Positions 9,501 through 15,856 of a stretch of DNA of 23,095 nucleotides are shown here, one piece after another; the stretch's first letter is position 1; each line of letters starts with the position of its first letter. Source of the stretch: CAYQPF01 sp964419225 (GTDB lineage Bacteria; Cloacimonadota; Cloacimonadia; Cloacimonadales; CAYQPF01); the NCBI GenBank assembly GCA_964419225.1, contig CAYQPF010000080.1, positions 1 to 23,095 of the forward strand, in the 5' to 3' direction. The notes under the pieces were generated by a model that was given only the letters and a program-made list of their open reading frames with translations, had not been told where the DNA came from and did no database searches. The position numbers and the translations under genes are program-made.

Positions 9501-9903
9501 CATGTATGCTCCTCCACCAGAACTTACTGCTACTAAACCTGCTCCGATCGTAGTTAATTATGAAATAGATATGAATTATATTTATGAAAAACTCGGCGAT
9601 AATGCAAAAGTAATATTAAAGACGTTTAATCTGATCTCCAAGAGTTTCCCGACAAATATGAGAGATATCAGAACTGCTATGGTAGAAGGTGATGCTGCTG
9701 CCTTGCATCGTGCAGCCCATGGTATGAAAGGCTTTATGAATTATTTTGACCTGCCCAATGTTATGAAACTGATAATGGATCTGGAAAGAGCAGGTAAAGA
9801 AAATGATCTCTCCTTTGCTAAAATCATCATGATCGATCTCGAACCACAATTAAATGGATTCCTCAAAGCTCTTAAAGCCAAGGTCGAAGAATTGAGTCGA
9901 TAA
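6571..9903 (+). CDS. Hybrid histidine kinase with two receivers and an HPt domain
   Basis: The protein is 1110 residues. One N-terminal membrane segment (about 17-37) is followed by a coiled coil (about 40-80) and three PAS-like regions (about 92-205, 210-320, 330-450). The dimerisation domain has His472 in SMSHEIRTPMNG, followed by an HATPase (DSGVGI, FGGTGLGLSI). Receiver 1 (about 708-830) keeps Asp763 and a conserved Lys, but its acidic pair is Ala714-Ser715, so metal binding and phosphorylation are doubtful. Receiver 2 is complete: E865-D866, Asp909 and Lys963. A C-terminal HPt domain carries His1050 (HRAAHGMKG). The expected relay is His472 to Asp909 to His1050, then to an unknown response regulator; none is encoded nearby. 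There is no periplasmic sensing loop, so sensing is probably cytoplasmic through PAS. Its TAA stop begins a heptamer repeat array. Confidence 0.92.
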   Translation: MYFMVSLVALKLNSTDFIFIGLSGVIFLTMVFLLILKGKQHSSSLEQLNSSINKLNNDMQKKNMSLIEKDELTQLLKTKLNDLTGTMVNFQSLVTSFMDNTRIQMWVVDAEGVFLNCNKVDTYSAVLKEKDAKGKSLSQFFGAQINPLLKNIVGVIKNNEPRDNQLFKLSKDDKTYWYMSDLFPLSRSGKKYCLAFIYDYTYDKELEYLKEYLSDNIDSGLIIVQDNEYKFFNRKWCEISGYKREELKSFVEDYYFSQPYKPVMSDEIFDDDVKVYETYLKVKNEAPVLVTLKKISLQFNRRPAGLFLINRMDEQDKKEAELNENMTIYKSTIEYLEQAIIVIDSEGVIINYNKRMSELWNISDTMLKTFNWDKLIKELNKHIDSKNSVINMDNFQTSLIPESKDYEITLKNGKIFKIMCNPFTFNTINAGRICTFTDITEIAKKQRDLSKAKNEAENVSMSKTEYVASMSHEIRTPMNGIIGVTTLLERTNLDIKQKRYVDIVKVSANSLLDLVNDILDLSKIEAGYLKLEEIEFDLLETIGSVTDILALKAQSKKIEFLNNVKPDVPTTLLGDPSRIRQILINLGNNAIKFTEKGEIAITCDLDKLDGENCNLHFAVIDSGVGIKPDKIDSIFKSYEQEDDSTSRKFGGTGLGLSICKKLTKLMQGDIWAVSEVGKGSEFHFTIKVKAKKQQPADMAYKELMNLKKNVLIIASNETNAKFLNSTLTHFGFNTKVKNTVEDLDNELLMAVRMDEPYDLLLTDIFTGENDTLKQIEIIRLFDDLNYLKIIFMATFEESAELEVTPALDVTAVISKPIKRSELLDAIGRAFQINLPLKEEVAPLSKSTMPTLPQTNGESYHILLAEDNIVNQGVIAELIESEGHQVITAEDGQKVLDYLKEKEFDFIFMDVHMPVLDGYETTRKIREMEKITFKHIPIIALTADIQEEDRNRCLESGMDDFLIKPIRMDDMKAVIKRVMYAPPPELTATKPAPIVVNYEIDMNYIYEKLGDNAKVILKTFNLISKSFPTNMRDIRTAMVEGDAAALHRAAHGMKGFMNYFDLPNVMKLIMDLERAGKENDLSFAKIIMIDLEPQLNGFLKALKAKVEELSR

Positions 9904-9932
9904 TTATTAATTATCAATTATTAATTATTAAT
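9901..9932 (+). repeat. Heptamer tandem repeat (TAATTAT) beginning at a stop codon
   Basis: Units TAATTAT, TAATTAT, CAATTAT, TAATTAT and a partial TAAT run with exact period 7. The first TAA is the hybrid kinase stop codon. The same unit recurs at the uvrA stop and at 15432-15448. Confidence 0.85.
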
Positions 9933-10068
9933 GAGAAAATATTGTTTTAACATTGAGGTTATTAGTTTAAGAATTAGAATTATGTTTAAAAAAATGATTA
10001 TAGAGTTTGTAACTACTCAGGTTCTTCAGAATAAAAAAAGGATGTGATAAGTTTAGCCTCTCTTGGAG

Positions 10069-10088
10069 CCGAAATGGCCTCATTTCGG
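10069..10088. repeat. Perfect 8-bp hairpin
   Basis: CCGAAATG, loop GCCT, CATTTCGG. It is nested inside a second pair of arms at 10053-10059 and 10103-10109. No T-run follows directly on either strand, so it is not called a terminator. Confidence 0.7.
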
Positions 10089-10150
10089 ATAGAAGAAAAG
10101 GAAGGCTAAGAGAATAAGTTGTATTTCCTGTTTACTGCTGATTGCATTGA

Positions 10151-10195
10151 GCTTGTCTATATAGTCCATAAAGTCCATTTTGTCCATATAGTCCA
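10151..10195 (+). repeat. Nonamer tandem repeat, consensus TANAGTCCA
   Basis: One degenerate unit (GCTTGTCTA) is followed by TATAGTCCA, TAAAGTCCA, TTTTGTCCA and TATAGTCCA with strict period 9. The same nonamer family occurs at 13585-13637, on the other side of uvrA and in the same orientation. Confidence 0.8.
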
Positions 10196-10260
10196 TCCTT
10201 TGTAATTACTCTCGAAAAAGCACCTGAGTAGTTACAAGAATTCCAAATTAGAAGAAATGA

Positions 10261-10277
10261 GATAATTAATAATTATC
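10261..10277 (-). repeat. Heptamer repeat (TAATTAT) spanning the uvrA stop
   Basis: Read on the minus strand it is GATAATTATTAATTATC. This is identical to 9899-9915 at the end of the hybrid kinase, so both converging genes terminate inside the same 17-base sequence, each read in its own direction. Confidence 0.8.
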
Positions 10278-13097
10278 CAGGTGTGCTTTTAAATACTGGC
10301 CGGTGTAGGATTCCTTGATCTGCATAACTTCTTCCGGGGTACCTTGAGCAATGATCAGTCCACCTTCTTTACCGCCTTCAGGACCCAGGTCAATTATATA
10401 GTCAGCACATTTGATCACATCAAGATTATGCTCTATGACGATGATAGTATTACCCATGGCGACTAATCTCTGCAGAACGATAAGTAATTTTTTAATATCA
10501 TCAAAATGCAGTCCTGTTGTCGGTTCATCCAGAATGTAGAGAGTCGAACCTGTACTCGTACGACTGAGTTCTTTGGCCAGTTTTATTCTTTGTGCTTCAC
10601 CTCCTGAGAGGGTAGTTGCAGACTGTCCAAGCTTGATATAATCCAAACCTACATCGAGAAGAGTTTGTAGCTTTCCTGCAATACTGGGGATATTTTGAAA
10701 TATTTCCCAGGCGTCCTGAACATCTAGATCCAATACCTCCGAAATATCTTTACCTTTGTATTTTATATTCAGGGTTTCATGATTATAACGCTTGCCTTTA
10801 CATACTTCACAAGTAACATAAACATCGGCAAGGAAGTGCATTTCAATTTGTTTTAGACCTGCACCCTCACAGGCTTCACAGCGTCCGCCTTTGACATTGA
10901 AGGAGAATCTGCCTGGTTTATAACCTCTGATCTTAGATGCAGGAAGAGTGGCAAAGAGATCACGGATCGGGTCAAACAACTTAATATAGGTAGCCGGGTT
11001 GGAACGCGGTGTTCTCCCGATGGGTTGTTGATCAATAGCAATGACTTTATCCAGATGCTCATAACCGCTTATAGAGTCACATTGCCCCTCTTTAAGACTT
11101 GATCTGTTGAGCTTATTGGACATGACAGGGAAGAGGATTTGGTTGATTAAAGAGCTTTTACCTGAACCCGAAACTCCGGTGATACAATTGAATACACCGA
11201 TAGGTATTTCCACACTTATATTCTGTAAATTGTTCTGTGTGGCTCCCTTGATCACTATTTTTCGCGAATCCGCTTTGGTTCTGGTCTTATTGTAGTCTAT
11301 TTTCAATTTACCCGACAAATATTGCCCGGTGAGGGAGAGTTTGTTTTTAATGATTTCATTCAAGGTCCCTTGTGCAACAATCTCACCACCGTAAACACCT
11401 GCTTTCGGACCAAAATCCAGGATCAGATCTGCTGTACGCATCATTTCCTCATCATGCTCCACCACCAGAACAGTATTACCCAGATCTTTCAATTGCAGAA
11501 GCATCTGAATCAATTTACTGTTATCTCGCTGATGCAAACCGATACTCGGTTCATCCAGAATATACATAACTCCGACAAGACCGCTGCCAATCTGACTGGC
11601 CAGCCTGATTCGCTGGGATTCACCACCAGATAGGGTGGGTGCTTTTCGGTCAAGTGTCAGATAATATAAACCCACATTGACTAAAAAGCCAAGCCGGTTG
11701 CGGATTTCCTTGAGAATCTCCTCTGCAATGATCACATCGTTTCCTGCCAAATTGATCTCTGTGAAGAATCGCATTGCTTCATTAATGGTTTTAGAAGTGA
11801 TGGATGACATATTTTCTCCACAGATCTGTACGCCTAAGCTTTCTTTCTTCAGCTTTTGACCTTCGCATTCAGAACAGGGTTTCTCAGTGAGGAATTGCAT
11901 ATAATACTTTGTCATATCTTCGGATGTGGTTTGGTGCATTCTGCGTTCCAGCGTGCGGAGTATGCCTTCAAATTTGGACATATAAGAGCCCTGCATATTG
12001 GTGGATTTAAACTCAACCTTGAATCTTTTGCCTTTGGTTCCGTGCAGAATAATACTCTGATGCTCCGGAGATAAATCTTTCCAGGGAGTTTCCAAAGAGA
12101 ATTCGAATTCTTTAGCCAGATTCTTGAGAAAAGGCAGAGTCCAACTGCTCTTCTTGTCTTCAAAATTACCCCAGGCGGTTACTGCTCCATTCATGATCGA
12201 TAATTCTTTATTTGGAATGATCAGATCGACATCGAATTCCAGCTTAGTTCCCAAACCATTACAGGCCGGGCACATTCCAATAGGACTGTTAAACGAGAAG
12301 TGCTGAGGACTTAGTTCCGGATAACTTATCCCACATTTGACACAGGAATTGCTTTCTGAGAGAATTTCCTGCTGTTTTTCTTCTACAAAATCTATTTTGA
12401 TCACACCGTCAGTTAGTTTTAAACCTGTTTCCAAAGAATCTATTAAACGGCTGCGGATGTCTTCCTTGATGACAAGACGGTCCACCACAATATCAATATT
12501 ATGTTTACTTTTCTTATCTAATTGGATGTCCTCACTAAGTTCCCGCATCTGCCCATTGATGATAACTCTTACAAAGCCTTCTTTTCTGGCTTCTTCCAGT
12601 TCCTCTTTATGTTCTCCTTTCCGGTTTTGGACGATTGGTGCCAGAATTTGAATCTTCGTGCCATGTGGATAAGCCAGAATTTTCTCCACCATCTGATCTG
12701 TTGTTTGAGATCCCACCAGATCACCACATTGGTAACAATGCTGTTTGCCGATTCTGGCATAGAGAACTCTCAAATAATCATATATTTCTGTAACTGTTCC
12801 TACAGTTGATCTTGGATTTTTGCTGGCAGCTTTCTGTTCGATTGATATCGCAGGTGACAAGCCTTCAATGTAATCAACTTTCGGTTTTTCCATCTGACCC
12901 AGGAATTGTCTCGCATAAGCAGATAAAGACTCCACATATCTGCGTTGACCTTCCGCGTAAAGCGTGTCAAATGCCAGAGAAGATTTACCTGAACCGGAAA
13001 CACCGGTAAAAACTGTGAGTTTATTGCGGGGGATAGTTACATCAATATGCTTTAAATTGTGCTCATGAGCACCTTTGATCACGATATCATTCTTCAT
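10266..13097 (-). CDS. uvrA: UvrABC excision nuclease subunit A
   Basis: UvrA is the damage-recognition ATPase of nucleotide excision repair and loads UvrB on DNA. The 943-residue length is normal. Two ABC ATPase modules are present: Walker A GVSGSGKSS from residue 33 and again from 641, with signatures LSGGESQRIRLA (489) and LSGGEAQRIKLA (830). Two zinc modules are intact: C252, C255, C276, C279 and C740, C743, C763, C766. The segments SPQHFSFNSP and GLSPAISIEQK are typical. The start at 13097 gives a canonical N-terminus and is preceded by AAGGTAA about 7 bases upstream. The final residues D-N-Y and the stop are encoded by heptamer repeat sequence. The gene stands alone between two repeat-rich spacers. 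I did not recognise an SOS operator upstream. Confidence 0.98.
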   Translation of the reverse strand: MKNDIVIKGAHEHNLKHIDVTIPRNKLTVFTGVSGSGKSSLAFDTLYAEGQRRYVESLSAYARQFLGQMEKPKVDYIEGLSPAISIEQKAASKNPRSTVGTVTEIYDYLRVLYARIGKQHCYQCGDLVGSQTTDQMVEKILAYPHGTKIQILAPIVQNRKGEHKEELEEARKEGFVRVIINGQMRELSEDIQLDKKSKHNIDIVVDRLVIKEDIRSRLIDSLETGLKLTDGVIKIDFVEEKQQEILSESNSCVKCGISYPELSPQHFSFNSPIGMCPACNGLGTKLEFDVDLIIPNKELSIMNGAVTAWGNFEDKKSSWTLPFLKNLAKEFEFSLETPWKDLSPEHQSIILHGTKGKRFKVEFKSTNMQGSYMSKFEGILRTLERRMHQTTSEDMTKYYMQFLTEKPCSECEGQKLKKESLGVQICGENMSSITSKTINEAMRFFTEINLAGNDVIIAEEILKEIRNRLGFLVNVGLYYLTLDRKAPTLSGGESQRIRLASQIGSGLVGVMYILDEPSIGLHQRDNSKLIQMLLQLKDLGNTVLVVEHDEEMMRTADLILDFGPKAGVYGGEIVAQGTLNEIIKNKLSLTGQYLSGKLKIDYNKTRTKADSRKIVIKGATQNNLQNISVEIPIGVFNCITGVSGSGKSSLINQILFPVMSNKLNRSSLKEGQCDSISGYEHLDKVIAIDQQPIGRTPRSNPATYIKLFDPIRDLFATLPASKIRGYKPGRFSFNVKGGRCEACEGAGLKQIEMHFLADVYVTCEVCKGKRYNHETLNIKYKGKDISEVLDLDVQDAWEIFQNIPSIAGKLQTLLDVGLDYIKLGQSATTLSGGEAQRIKLAKELSRTSTGSTLYILDEPTTGLHFDDIKKLLIVLQRLVAMGNTIIVIEHNLDVIKCADYIIDLGPEGGKEGGLIIAQGTPEEVMQIKESYTGQYLKAHLDNY

Positions 13098-13222
13098 TTA
13101 TATTACCTTTTTATCATATATTCAGGGCAATTTATTTCACCTTTCCCGGACAATTTTCTTTTTTTGCCAAGGTGTCAATAAGAGAAATAAAATTTTTTAA
13201 CTTTCATCTTCTCTCTTCACTC

Positions 13223-13243
13223 CCCTCTCTTCGCAAGAGAGGG
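13223..13243. repeat. REP-like palindrome, 9-bp stem
   Basis: CCCTCTCTT, loop CGC, AAGAGAGGG. Imperfect outer arms follow (TCACTCCCC-like on the left, GGGGGTGAG on the right). It is more GC-rich than its surroundings, as in dispersed palindromic repeats. Confidence 0.65.
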
Positions 13244-13345
13244 ATCGGGGGTGAGTTATTTCTCTCTGTAACACGTAGCACCTGGCCAATGCAATTAAGT
13301 TAAGGGAAAAATGAGGTATTTTTTATTAATTTACCCTCATCCTAA

Positions 13346-13371
13346 CCTTCTCCCTAGCAGCAGGGAGAAGG
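13346..13371. repeat. REP-like palindrome, 10-bp stem
   Basis: CCTTCTCCCT, loop AGCAGC, AGGGAGAAGG. It is preceded by ACCCTCATCC. It lies about 100 bases from the other pyrimidine/purine palindrome and resembles it in composition, so the two may be one family. Confidence 0.65.
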
Positions 13372-13584
13372 AACTGAATTGTTTGAAGCTGTTATATATG
13401 CTGAAAGAAATGCTTAGCTTAAGGCTATGATTACCTAAAATCTATACCTCCTCTCCTAACTAACAACTAATAACCACTCACAATTAACCAGACAAACCAT
13501 AACTTAAAAAATTGAATAGCAAAATCCCTAACGCTTTATTCTCAGTAAAAAAGCATTCCGATCCCTTTTTCTAATTTTCCGATC

Positions 13585-13637
13585 TTTCGTCCATTTAGTC
13601 CATACAGTCCCTAAAGTCAATCTAGTCCATAAGTCCA
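13585..13637 (+). repeat. Nonamer tandem repeat, consensus TNTAGTCCA
   Basis: TTTCGTCCA, TTTAGTCCA, TACAGTCCC, TAAAGTCAA, TCTAGTCCA and an 8-base TAAGTCCA are arranged head to tail. This is the same family as 10151-10195. Confidence 0.8.
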
Positions 13638-13672
13638 ACAATTCATCATTTCCAAATCCCAACTAATAACTT

Positions 13673-13700
13673 TCAACTCTCAACTTTCAACTCTCAACTA
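13673..13700 (-). repeat. Heptamer tandem repeat beginning at a stop codon
   Basis: There are four exact-period units on the + strand: TCAACTC, TCAACTT, TCAACTC, TCAACTA. Read with the gene, the array starts with its TAG stop codon (TAGTTGA, GAGTTGA, AAGTTGA, GAGTTGA). Confidence 0.85.
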
Positions 13701-15380
13701 CTCCCCCTCCACCCAGACATCTTTGCCATAGAAGATAATCGCGATTCTGGAAATCGTATCATGAGAGATATTCTGTAGTAATTCAATATTGGGAATGATT
13801 TCATCGATTTGATCTAAAGTAAGAGATAGGGTTGATTTGATCATGTTTTCTGTAACATCATCTCTGTTCTTAGCAAAGATCTTCCTAAGCCTGATGATAA
13901 TCGGAACGTTTTCAGAGTTTTTGGGTTTAAGGAACAGATCATAGCGGAATTTGGTTGTATCGAAGTTAGTCTGGAAATCATAATCCTCTCTAAGCCAGAC
14001 TGTCAGACCCAGGAAAAAAGCTTCATATATTCTTTCGCTGTCTTTGATAAAACCGTGAAAGCTGAAAGCCTGCAGGATAAGTTGTTTAAGGCTGATCTCA
14101 AAATCTGCAATATTACCGGTAATTAAATGGTTGAGCATTGCAATTGTGGAGTTTTGATTATCTTCATTTGTCAGCCATTTCTGGATGATTTTCCCATAGA
14201 GCCAGATGATTTCCTGATTTGTTGGTGTTAAAAAGGCAGTTTTTTGACCATTCACAATCTTCAGGTCTTCGTATTTCAAATAACCCGAAAAAAGTAAAAA
14301 ACTCCAAAGATTGGAATTTGAACTTTCAATGTCCTGAATGCCAAAATTGTCTTCAATAATAGAAGAAACACGATGCTTCAGTAGCAGTTCTTTAAGTCCG
14401 GATTTGAGGTTATTTTCATCAAGGAGCAATTTCTCAAATTGGATACTGTCTGCTGTATTCACCCAGTATGGGATTAGTCTTCCTGATTTTCTCAGGAAGC
14501 TGATAAATGACCAGGGATTGTAAACTGAAGTACCGGAAAAATTATAATAATCATACCATTTTCGGCAATTATCAGCATGCATGGTGAGTTTAAAGGTTTT
14601 CAGAGCATCAGCAACTTCTGTTTCCGTGAAACCGAATTTATCTGCAAAACCCGAATCAAACATCGTCGATATACACACTTTTGGTATGTTTGCAAAAACC
14701 TTGTTCTGACAGATAGGGAAGATGCCTGTCATAATACACTTCTCATAGATAGTACTATCTATCAAAGTATTGTTCAGTAAGTTTGTCATAAATGGCACAA
14801 CATCATCATAAAAATTATTTTGAGCCCCCTGTTGAATAGGGATATCATAATCATCAATCAGAATAAAGACTTTTTGCTGGTGATGTTTGGCCAGAAATCC
14901 GCACAATTGATAAAGACAATTTTCCAGATCAGTCTGGATTAAATCCATATTGATCACATTCTGCACAATTTCTACTTCATTGGCATTAAGCAACGTTGAA
15001 TTCAATAAGTAATTATGTTGCTTATATAGTTCTGAAAAGAGGTTGAGCAGTCCTTGACAACAGTTTTCCCAATTGTTGTTTTTGATGTTTTTAAACGAAA
15101 GAAAGATAACCGGGTATTGCCCGAGGTGCTTTAGAAGGGTTTCATGACTTCCAATTAACAAATTAGAGAACAGATAAGAATTGTCGTATTCTGTCTTTTC
15201 CAAAAAATATTTCAGCATAGACAGATTTAATGTTTTCCCGAAACGACGCGGACGGGGGAGAACAATGACTTGAGCCGAACTCTCCAGTACTTCGGCAATA
15301 AAAAGTGACTTATCGATCAGATAAAAATTTTGATCGATAAATGCTTTGAAGTCAGAATATCCGAGCGAAACCTTTTTCAT
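13698..15380 (-). CDS. AAA-ATPase-like protein with degenerate PD-(D/E)XK nuclease domain
   Basis: The protein is 560 residues from the ATG at 15380, chosen because GAGGT precedes it by 5 bases; the frame extends 9 codons further. The N-terminus matches the AAA-ATPase-like family: YSDFKAFIDQNFYLIDKS, then RPRRFGKT as Walker A (Lys49, Thr50) and LIDDYD as Walker B (176-179). The usual motif is LIDEYD, so the catalytic Glu is Asp177 here. FGFTETEV is also diagnostic. The C-terminal domain matches the associated PD-(D/E)XK nuclease: Asp481 in RYDLFLKPK is kept. The following IIExK block reads IIIRLRK, so Glu and Lys are replaced by Arg497 and Arg499. Nuclease activity is therefore unlikely. Family members are often numerous in one genome and their role is poorly known; this may be a decayed or repurposed copy. 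It stands alone. Confidence 0.85.
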   Translation of the reverse strand: MKKVSLGYSDFKAFIDQNFYLIDKSLFIAEVLESSAQVIVLPRPRRFGKTLNLSMLKYFLEKTEYDNSYLFSNLLIGSHETLLKHLGQYPVIFLSFKNIKNNNWENCCQGLLNLFSELYKQHNYLLNSTLLNANEVEIVQNVINMDLIQTDLENCLYQLCGFLAKHHQQKVFILIDDYDIPIQQGAQNNFYDDVVPFMTNLLNNTLIDSTIYEKCIMTGIFPICQNKVFANIPKVCISTMFDSGFADKFGFTETEVADALKTFKLTMHADNCRKWYDYYNFSGTSVYNPWSFISFLRKSGRLIPYWVNTADSIQFEKLLLDENNLKSGLKELLLKHRVSSIIEDNFGIQDIESSNSNLWSFLLFSGYLKYEDLKIVNGQKTAFLTPTNQEIIWLYGKIIQKWLTNEDNQNSTIAMLNHLITGNIADFEISLKQLILQAFSFHGFIKDSERIYEAFFLGLTVWLREDYDFQTNFDTTKFRYDLFLKPKNSENVPIIIRLRKIFAKNRDDVTENMIKSTLSLTLDQIDEIIPNIELLQNISHDTISRIAIIFYGKDVWVEGE

Positions 15381-15385
15381 AATGT

Positions 15386-15390
15386 ACCTC
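15386..15390 (-). promoter_or_regulatory. Ribosome binding site deciding the AAA-like protein start
   Basis: GAGGT on the minus strand ends 5 bases before the ATG at 15380. This favours that start over the ATG at 15407. Confidence 0.65.
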
Positions 15391-15431
15391 ATGTATCCAA
15401 GAATCAAATGAACCGATTGTGTGCAAGTTAA

Positions 15432-15448
15432 TAATTATTAATTATTAA
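15432..15448. repeat. Heptamer repeat (TAATTAT), two units plus partial
   Basis: TAATTAT, TAATTAT, TAA. It lies about 50 bases upstream of the AAA-like gene start, the only copy of this unit in the window not at a stop codon. Confidence 0.7.
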
Positions 15449-15562
15449 AGTGGAGAAGTAAGTAGGGAATAAGTAATGAATAATTAAGGCTGGTATAGCA
15501 AGGTGGATACTGACTGGATAAATATATTGGTTTATCTGAGATCAAAGCCTATTCATCAATAG

Positions 15563-15582
15563 ACCCGGCATTCATGCCGGGT
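15563..15582. repeat. Perfect 8-bp hairpin with outer arms
   Basis: ACCCGGCA, loop TTCA, TGCCGGGT. It is flanked by ATTCAT on the left and ATGAAT on the right, which can extend the stem. No T-run follows on either strand, so it is a palindromic repeat rather than a clear intrinsic terminator. Confidence 0.65.
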
Positions 15583-15661
15583 AATGAATGAACCAACCCT
15601 TTCTCTCTTGGACTTTAGCCCAACATTGTCATTGATATTACTGTTTGTCAATACTATATTA

Positions 15662-15856
15662 ATGCTGGACGCTAGTCCCTATTATTAGTTCGGATCATTT
15701 AACTAGAGAAAACAAGAATTGCAATTACTTCAAATATGATATCTAAAAATATGCTGGACGCTAGTCCCTATTATTAGTTCGGATCATTTACCAGAGACAA
15801 CAAGAATTGCAATCACCTCAAATATGATACATGTTAAATATACTGCATGCTAATGC
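15662..15856 (+). repeat. Box array 1: 89-bp tandem duplication plus terminal box
   Basis: The units 15662-15750 and 15751-15839 are near-identical, both opening with ATGCTGGACGCTAGTCC. A third, diverged box (ATACTGCATGCTAATGC) begins at 15840, again 89 bases on. It ends at 15856, directly against the stop codon of the amidotransferase. The box contains a short palindrome, GGAC-GCTA-GTCC. The same boxes occur at 22143-22406. Confidence 0.85.

Larger units (their letters stand above)
10007..10237. repeat. Segment bounded by 16-bp perfect inverted repeats (MITE-like)
   Basis: TTGTAACTACTCAGGT (10007-10022) is the exact reverse complement of ACCTGAGTAGTTACAA (10222-10237). The inside is non-coding and holds the hairpin 10069-10088, an outer arm pair TTAGCCT/AGGCTAA (10053-10059, 10103-10109), and the nonamer array. 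No clear flanking target-site duplication is visible. A miniature inverted-repeat element is one reading; a long-range RNA structure is another. Confidence 0.55.
9904..10265. other. Convergent intergenic region, repeat-rich, no gene seen
   Basis: This spacer of about 360 bases lies between the converging hybrid kinase and uvrA. It holds the end of a heptamer array, a pair of 16-bp inverted repeats enclosing nested hairpins, a nonamer array ending in GTCCA, and a mirrored heptamer array at the uvrA end. I see no credible open reading frame and no hairpin followed directly by a T-run on either strand. Confidence 0.75.
13098..13697. other. 600-base intergenic region with several repeat families, no gene seen
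   Basis: This is the region upstream of uvrA and downstream of the AAA-like gene. It contains two GC-richer hairpins (13223-13243 and 13346-13371), a nonamer GTCCA array (13585-13637) and a heptamer array (13673-13700). A TTGACA-like -35 for uvrA is at 13173-13178 on the minus strand, without a good -10 box. No open frame here looks coding. Confidence 0.75.
15381..15856. other. Intergenic region with heptamer, hairpin and 89-bp tandem repeats
   Basis: This is upstream of the AAA-like gene and downstream of the amidotransferase, both on the minus strand. It contains a heptamer repeat (15432-15448), a strong hairpin (15563-15582) and the 89-bp tandem repeat (15662-15839). I see no coding frame. 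Confidence 0.75.

Noticed and set aside
10069..10088. Intrinsic terminator of uvrA or of the hybrid kinase
   Set aside because: The stem is good, but no T-run follows within terminator distance on either strand.
10853..12809. Open frames on both strands within uvrA
   Set aside because: They overlap a full-length, unmistakable UvrA, show no family features and have no ribosome binding sites. The same reasoning removes the antisense frames in the kinases, dehydrogenase and amidotransferase.
13223..13243. Intrinsic terminator
   Set aside because: No T-run follows on the + strand, and on the minus strand it would sit upstream of uvrA. It resembles a REP-type palindrome instead.
14794..14810. 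TGGCAC as a -24 element
   Set aside because: It lies inside the AAA-like gene and has no TTGC at the required distance.
15662..15856. CRISPR array, suggested by regularly spaced repeats
   Set aside because: The spacers of about 70 bases are themselves near-identical in the first two units, the box is diverged and only three copies occur, and no cas genes are present. It is a tandem duplication with a terminal box.
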